Assembly: GCF_000337675.1 (NCBI RefSeq)
Contig: NZ_AOIB01000036.1
Coordinates: 17,763 to 81,762 of the forward strand
Source of the DNA: Natronococcus amylolyticus DSM 10524
GTDB taxonomy: Archaea > Halobacteriota > Halobacteria > Halobacteriales > Natrialbaceae
Direction: 5' to 3'
DNA length: 64,000 nucleotides
A model generated the notes under the pieces. The model did no database searches. It worked only from the letters and a program-made list of their open reading frames with translations, and had not been told where the DNA came from. Of the stretch, positions 63,695 through 64,000 are shown piece by piece. Position numbers and translations under genes: made by a program. Positions within the stretch are counted from its first letter, which is position 1; each line of letters opens with the position of its first letter.

Positions 63695-64000
63695 ATGACG
63701 AGAATCACGCCGCCGACGATGACGATGAGTACCGGTTCGCGAACGCTCGAGGTCGATACGGGCGAGCTACTGTTTCCGGGGCTCGTCCTGGCGTTCTGCC
63801 TGTTCTACTACTGGAATACGCGCGCGCTGCCCGAGCTCTCGATGCTGTACGCGGGGCCACTGCTGTACATAACCATCGCGCTTGCGGTCGTGACCGTGGC
63901 GGTCCAGGCCGTCTCCGTCGGCAACGGTACCGACGACGATGGCAGCGACGACGGCGACACCGGCGTCGAGAGCGCGGCGGCCGCGTTCGACCCCGACACC
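63695..64000 (+). CDS. TctB-like small permease subunit, 5' part
   Basis: The frame runs to the window edge (102 codons). It begins with a short polar stretch, then two hydrophobic helices (LLFPGLVLAFCLFYYW and LLYITIALAVVTVAVQA) followed by an acidic Asp/Gly linker. It starts 5 bases after tctC, as expected for the TctB subunit of a tripartite tricarboxylate transporter. ATGs at 63719 and 63725 are alternative starts. The rest, with TctA, lies beyond the window. Confidence 0.75.
   Translation, partial: MTRITPPTMTMSTGSRTLEVDTGELLFPGLVLAFCLFYYWNTRALPELSMLYAGPLLYITIALAVVTVAVQAVSVGNGTDDDGSDDGDTGVESAAAAFDPDT

Noticed and set aside
1..64000. rRNA, tRNA genes and CRISPR arrays
   Set aside because: I looked for conserved tRNA arms and for regularly spaced repeats of CRISPR size and saw none. 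A scan by program could still find a divergent tRNA.

Overview
The window looks like chromosomal DNA of a halophilic archaeon, probably a member of the Natrialbales. The evidence is high GC with acidic predicted proteins, TATA-type promoters about 25-33 bases before several start codons (leaderless or short-leader transcripts), frequent ATGA gene overlaps, surface-glycan gene families, and folate-linked one-carbon genes. This is inferred from protein style only; no rRNA or marker gene is present.

Region 1 (1-6.2 kb): the end of a molybdopterin oxidoreductase operon (catalytic subunit tail, four-cluster ferredoxin subunit, NrfD-type membrane subunit), a methyltransferase, a small membrane protein, a KDPG-type aldolase and an MFS permease.

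Region 2 (6.2-22.4 kb): a glycine-betaine-type demethylation and one-carbon island. It has two paralogous Rieske-type oxygenase subunits, a small zinc-finger/MCM-like winged-helix protein between them, a candidate regulator, two FAD/GcvT-fusion dimethylglycine/sarcosine dehydrogenases with a decayed folD between them, a serine/threonine dehydratase, a BCCT betaine transporter, GlyA and PurU. A plausible route is betaine uptake, stepwise demethylation to glycine, capture of methyl carbons on tetrahydrofolate, serine formation and deamination to pyruvate, and release of surplus carbon as formate. The most striking observation is that the two oxygenase subunits have decayed in opposite halves. 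One has lost the Rieske ligands but keeps the mononuclear-iron triad; the other keeps the Rieske ligands but has lost the triad. They may form an obligate hetero-oligomer with an intersubunit electron path.

Region 3 (22.4-29.7 kb): an AT-rich accessory island with small membrane proteins, a DEDD exonuclease, an Orc1/Cdc6-type ATPase, a winged-helix regulator and a DDE transposase, next to a cluster of tight hairpins.

Region 4 (29.7-55.7 kb): after a lipoprotein comes a large surface-polysaccharide locus with a polyprenyl-phosphate sugar transferase, two epimerases, six glycosyltransferases, a Wzx-type flippase, an ABC exporter, four O-antigen ligase/polymerase-like proteins, two P-loop kinase-like proteins, a PAP2 phosphatase and a sugar nucleotidyltransferase. 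Two ligase paralogues share a 48-base identical direct repeat that brackets the ABC exporter block.

Region 5 (55.8-64 kb): a UspA protein, a TauE exporter with a small partner, thioredoxin and thioredoxin reductase, a second nucleotidyltransferase, a PflX-type radical SAM gene split by an IS200/IS605-derived non-autonomous element, and the start of a Tct tripartite transporter that runs off the window. I found no rRNA, tRNA or CRISPR array.
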